Shown piece by piece: positions 61,739-64,000 of a stretch of 64,000 bases of DNA. How positions within the stretch are numbered: position 1 is the stretch's first letter; every line of letters begins with the position of its first letter. A program made the translations under genes and the position numbers. The DNA is from JBECKS01 sp964557005 (GTDB lineage: Bacteria; Pseudomonadota; Gammaproteobacteria; Pseudomonadales; JBECKS01), in assembly GCA_964557005.1 (NCBI GenBank), contig CAZKYI010000004.1, positions 1 to 64,000 on the forward strand. Direction: 5' to 3'. The notes under the pieces were generated by a model. The model had not been told where the DNA came from. It worked only from the letters and a program-made list of their open reading frames with translations, and did no database searches.

Positions 61739-63084
61739 TGCGCATGTCGCCTGCTTCAGAACTTCAGGATTGGTTAAAGCGCATAGAGTCTTTTCATTCT
61801 GCTGAAATAGAACTTGGGCTTGAGCGGGTTAGAGCCGTTGCTGAAAAACTGGATTGCCTGCATTTTTCCTGTCCCGTCATTACGGTTGCAGGCACCAACG
61901 GCAAAGGTTCCTGTGTGGAATTCATTACCCAGATTGCCCTTGAACACGGTTTGCGTGTCGGAACTTATACTTCTCCCCATCTGTTTGAATTTAACGAACG
62001 TATTCGTGTGAATGGCATTCAGGTGGGTGATGAGCGGTTGGTAGAGGCTTTTGAAATTGTCGAACAACACCGCCATTTACCGCTCAGTTTTTTTGAATTT
62101 ACAACGCTGACCGCGCTGAAAATCTTTCAGGCCAGTCAACTGGATTTGCTGGTGCTGGAAGTCGGTTTAGGGGGAAGGCTGGATGCCGTGAACATCATCG
62201 ATGCTGATGTGGCGGTTATTTGCAGTATTGGTATCGATCACGAAGCGTGGTTGGGCAATACGCGTGAGCAGATTGCGATTGAGAAGGCAGGCATTGCACG
62301 TTTTGGTAAATCCTGTGTGGTGAATGAAACGCAGCTGCCTTCAACGCTTAAGCCTGCCTTGCAGCATCTGGGCGCTCAAGGGGTGTTCGTTGGTGAGGAT
62401 TTTTCTGGGCATTATGCACAAAACAATGAGCGCTATCACATCAAGGTACTCACCCATACAGGCCACCCTGAGCAACTTGAATTGGAAGTGAACCGCCTGA
62501 CGCTTGCGCCCGAAAACTGTTTGGCTGCGATTCAGGCAATTTTTTTAAGCTTGGGTGAAAGCGGACTTCAAAAAGCAAAGATTTATTCAGCGTGTTATCG
62601 CACACGTCTGCCCGGCCGTTTTCAGATTCTGGATAAAGTTGAAATCGGTGGAGAGCTTTTTCAGGGAAAGGTTGTGTGTGACTTAACGCATAATCCCGCA
62701 GGAGCGGTGTTTTTTGTGAAGCAGCTTGATGCCTATTTGAAACATCACGGGTTCAAACGTGTGACAGCACTGTGCGGGTTTATGGCAGATAAGGACATCA
62801 AAGGCATACTCCAGCATTTCATTGGGCGTATAGATGCCTGCTTGCTTACCGATTTACCCCTTGCCAGAGCTGCGCGTGCAGATGACATAAACCGCCAGCA
62901 TTTACCCGATGGTTTTGTTGCGTGTAAAACTTTTTCAAGCCCTGAGCATACACTTAAACATTTTTTTGCAAACGCACATGCGCAAGATTTGCTGATTATT
63001 TTTGGCTCCTTTCATACCGTAGAACCGTGTTTGAAATTTCTTTCGGAAGGGGCTGATGTTGGTATCAAACCTATTAAAAGTTAG
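61738..63084 (+). CDS. folC: folylpolyglutamate synthase / dihydrofolate synthase
   Basis: A 448-residue Mur-ligase-like enzyme that makes dihydrofolate and adds glutamates. The P-loop Ala-Gly-Thr-Asn-Gly-Lys-Gly-Ser, Leu-Glu-Val-Gly-Leu-Gly-Gly-Arg-Leu-Asp and Asp-His are intact, as is the later Arg-Leu-Pro-Gly-Arg. The start codon overlaps the trpA stop; a second ATG lies at 61744. In most relatives accD precedes folC; here trpA does. Confidence 0.94.
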   Translation: MRMSPASELQDWLKRIESFHSAEIELGLERVRAVAEKLDCLHFSCPVITVAGTNGKGSCVEFITQIALEHGLRVGTYTSPHLFEFNERIRVNGIQVGDERLVEAFEIVEQHRHLPLSFFEFTTLTALKIFQASQLDLLVLEVGLGGRLDAVNIIDADVAVICSIGIDHEAWLGNTREQIAIEKAGIARFGKSCVVNETQLPSTLKPALQHLGAQGVFVGEDFSGHYAQNNERYHIKVLTHTGHPEQLELEVNRLTLAPENCLAAIQAIFLSLGESGLQKAKIYSACYRTRLPGRFQILDKVEIGGELFQGKVVCDLTHNPAGAVFFVKQLDAYLKHHGFKRVTALCGFMADKDIKGILQHFIGRIDACLLTDLPLARAARADDINRQHLPDGFVACKTFSSPEHTLKHFFANAHAQDLLIIFGSFHTVEPCLKFLSEGADVGIKPIKS

Positions 63085-63118
63085 AATGGCTTTTTGCCGG
63101 GGATTGAGGCGGTAGCAA

Positions 63119-63751
63119 GTGAATTCCAAATTGAAAGAACGATTAGTCGGTGGTCTGGTCATTGTATTTCTGGCGCTGATTTTCATTCCACCCATGTATG
63201 ATGGACGTAATCCTTTTGATGTGGACGAGGCTGCTTACCGCGTAGAGCCACCCCGTGTACCGAAGTTTGCTGGCACTGAAGAGTTTGCCAATCAGATTGC
63301 CGAGGTGGGTTCGGGCAGAATCTCCAAAATTGAGCAGCAGGTGAAAGCCGATATTCCAGCCAGTGCTCGCAGTGACAGCTTGTTGGTGCCTGATGAAAGT
63401 AGCACAAGCTTGAGTGGTTTCAGTCCCAGTGAAATGACAGCCCGATTACTGAGTGAAATTGCCGAGCGCTCCAATTTAAGCGCACGGTTTAATAATAAAA
63501 AACAGCTCAAGCACGCCTGGGCAGTGCAGGTTGGGAGTTTCGCCGAAGTGGAACGCGCACAAAAATTGCGTGATGAATTGCTTGCCCGCGATTATCAGGC
63601 GTTTATCAAAACCGTGATGGTCGATAACAAGGAAATTTCGAGAGTCTTCGCGGGTGTCAGCCTCGATAAATCCATTACCGAAGAGATTCATAAAAAGCTG
63701 CTTGGAAGCAAAATAGTCGATAATGCCCTGATTGTTCCCTATCAACCTTGA
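63119..63751 (+). CDS. SPOR-domain membrane protein (DedD-like)
   Basis: A 210-residue protein starting at GTG with GAGG upstream. One membrane helix (about 9-25) leads to a periplasmic linker and a C-terminal SPOR domain (about 135-207, Trp-Ala-Val-Gln-Val-Gly-Ser-Phe). SPOR domains bind denuded septal peptidoglycan, so a role in division is expected. The folC-SPOR-cvpA order is conserved in this group. Confidence 0.9.
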   Translation: MNSKLKERLVGGLVIVFLALIFIPPMYDGRNPFDVDEAAYRVEPPRVPKFAGTEEFANQIAEVGSGRISKIEQQVKADIPASARSDSLLVPDESSTSLSGFSPSEMTARLLSEIAERSNLSARFNNKKQLKHAWAVQVGSFAEVERAQKLRDELLARDYQAFIKTVMVDNKEISRVFAGVSLDKSITEEIHKKLLGSKIVDNALIVPYQP

Positions 63752-64000
63752 TGATGAGCGCACACATGAACTGGGTTGATTTACTGTTTATCCTGATTCT
63801 TGTGCTCTCATCGGCGTTTGGTGCGCTGCGAGGCATGTTCAAGGAAGTGCTCTCGGTATGCACATGGGTTGCAGCTTATGTGATTGCGCAATCTTTCTGG
63901 CCTGCACTGGATCATTTGCTGATACCGATTATGTCTGAAGTCGCTTCGATTAGAGCACCTCTGGCGTGGGGTGTTTTGTTTGTCAGTACTATTCTTGTGG
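63751..64000 (+). CDS. cvpA: colicin V production protein family CvpA (partial)
   Basis: The 5' part of a CvpA-family membrane protein, cut by the window edge. Hydrophobic helices and the family segment Ala-Leu-Arg-Gly-Met-Phe-Lys-Glu-Val-Leu-Ser are visible. The first ATG (63751) overlaps the previous stop; ATGs at 63754 and 63766 are in frame, and 63766 (Met-Asn-Trp-Val-Asp) is the usual family start. purF normally follows. Confidence 0.9.
   Translation, partial: MMSAHMNWVDLLFILILVLSSAFGALRGMFKEVLSVCTWVAAYVIAQSFWPALDHLLIPIMSEVASIRAPLAWGVLFVSTILV

Overview
The window reads as chromosomal DNA of a gammaproteobacterium of moderate GC content. Gene orders of the Pseudomonas-related type support this: mlaA / receiver-PP2C phosphatase / STAS protein; gltA facing sdhCDAB-sucAB-lpd-sucCD; and a LysR regulator facing leuCDB-asd-fimV-truA-trpF...folC-SPOR protein-cvpA. 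The species cannot be named from the sequence alone. All calls come from reading the sequence and recalling known families; no database search was run.

Layout. Positions 1-1653 are the tail of an integron gene-cassette array: one partial attC, then two complete cassettes, each ending in a full attC site. The integrase is not in the window and should lie to the left. The first cassette encodes a small exported protein of unknown function. The second encodes a permuted papain-fold (NlpC/P60-like) hydrolase with an unrecognised C-terminal half. This is the only clearly accessory region and the best place to look for something new. From 1.8 to 10.1 kb are a DUF3015 protein, panB, alaA, a leucine-rich-repeat lipoprotein, a FabH-like synthase, mlaA and a phosphatase/STAS switch whose receiver domain has lost its phosphorylation residues. 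From 10.1 to 16.3 kb is an AddAB-like helicase-nuclease pair. From 16.5 to 25.4 kb are an ABC1-family kinase, a PhoPQ-like two-component system, a hexapeptide acyltransferase, galU, tal, dusA, gltX and tRNA-Ala(GGC) with a near-consensus promoter.

From 25.5 to 39.4 kb is a complete lower TCA block: citrate synthase on the minus strand, then succinate dehydrogenase, 2-oxoglutarate dehydrogenase with its lipoamide dehydrogenase, succinyl-CoA synthetase and an acetyl-CoA acetyltransferase, all rightward. From 39.4 to 50.0 kb are a large unknown membrane protein, htpG with a heat-shock-type promoter, gpsA, sixA, an alpha/beta hydrolase, folE, prmB, aroC, and a GH29 alpha-L-fucosidase paired with a DUF2505 protein. 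From 50.1 to 64 kb come the leucine operon with its divergent LysR regulator, asd, fimV, truA, trpF-trpB-trpA, folC, a SPOR-domain protein and the start of cvpA.

Gene density is high and no gene-free stretch exceeds about 250 bases. No insertion sequence, prophage, CRISPR array or rRNA was seen. Apart from the cassettes, the points of most interest are the degenerate receiver in the PP2C protein, the fucosidase unit overlapping aroC, structured DNA upstream of fimV, and trpBA lying where accD is usually found.
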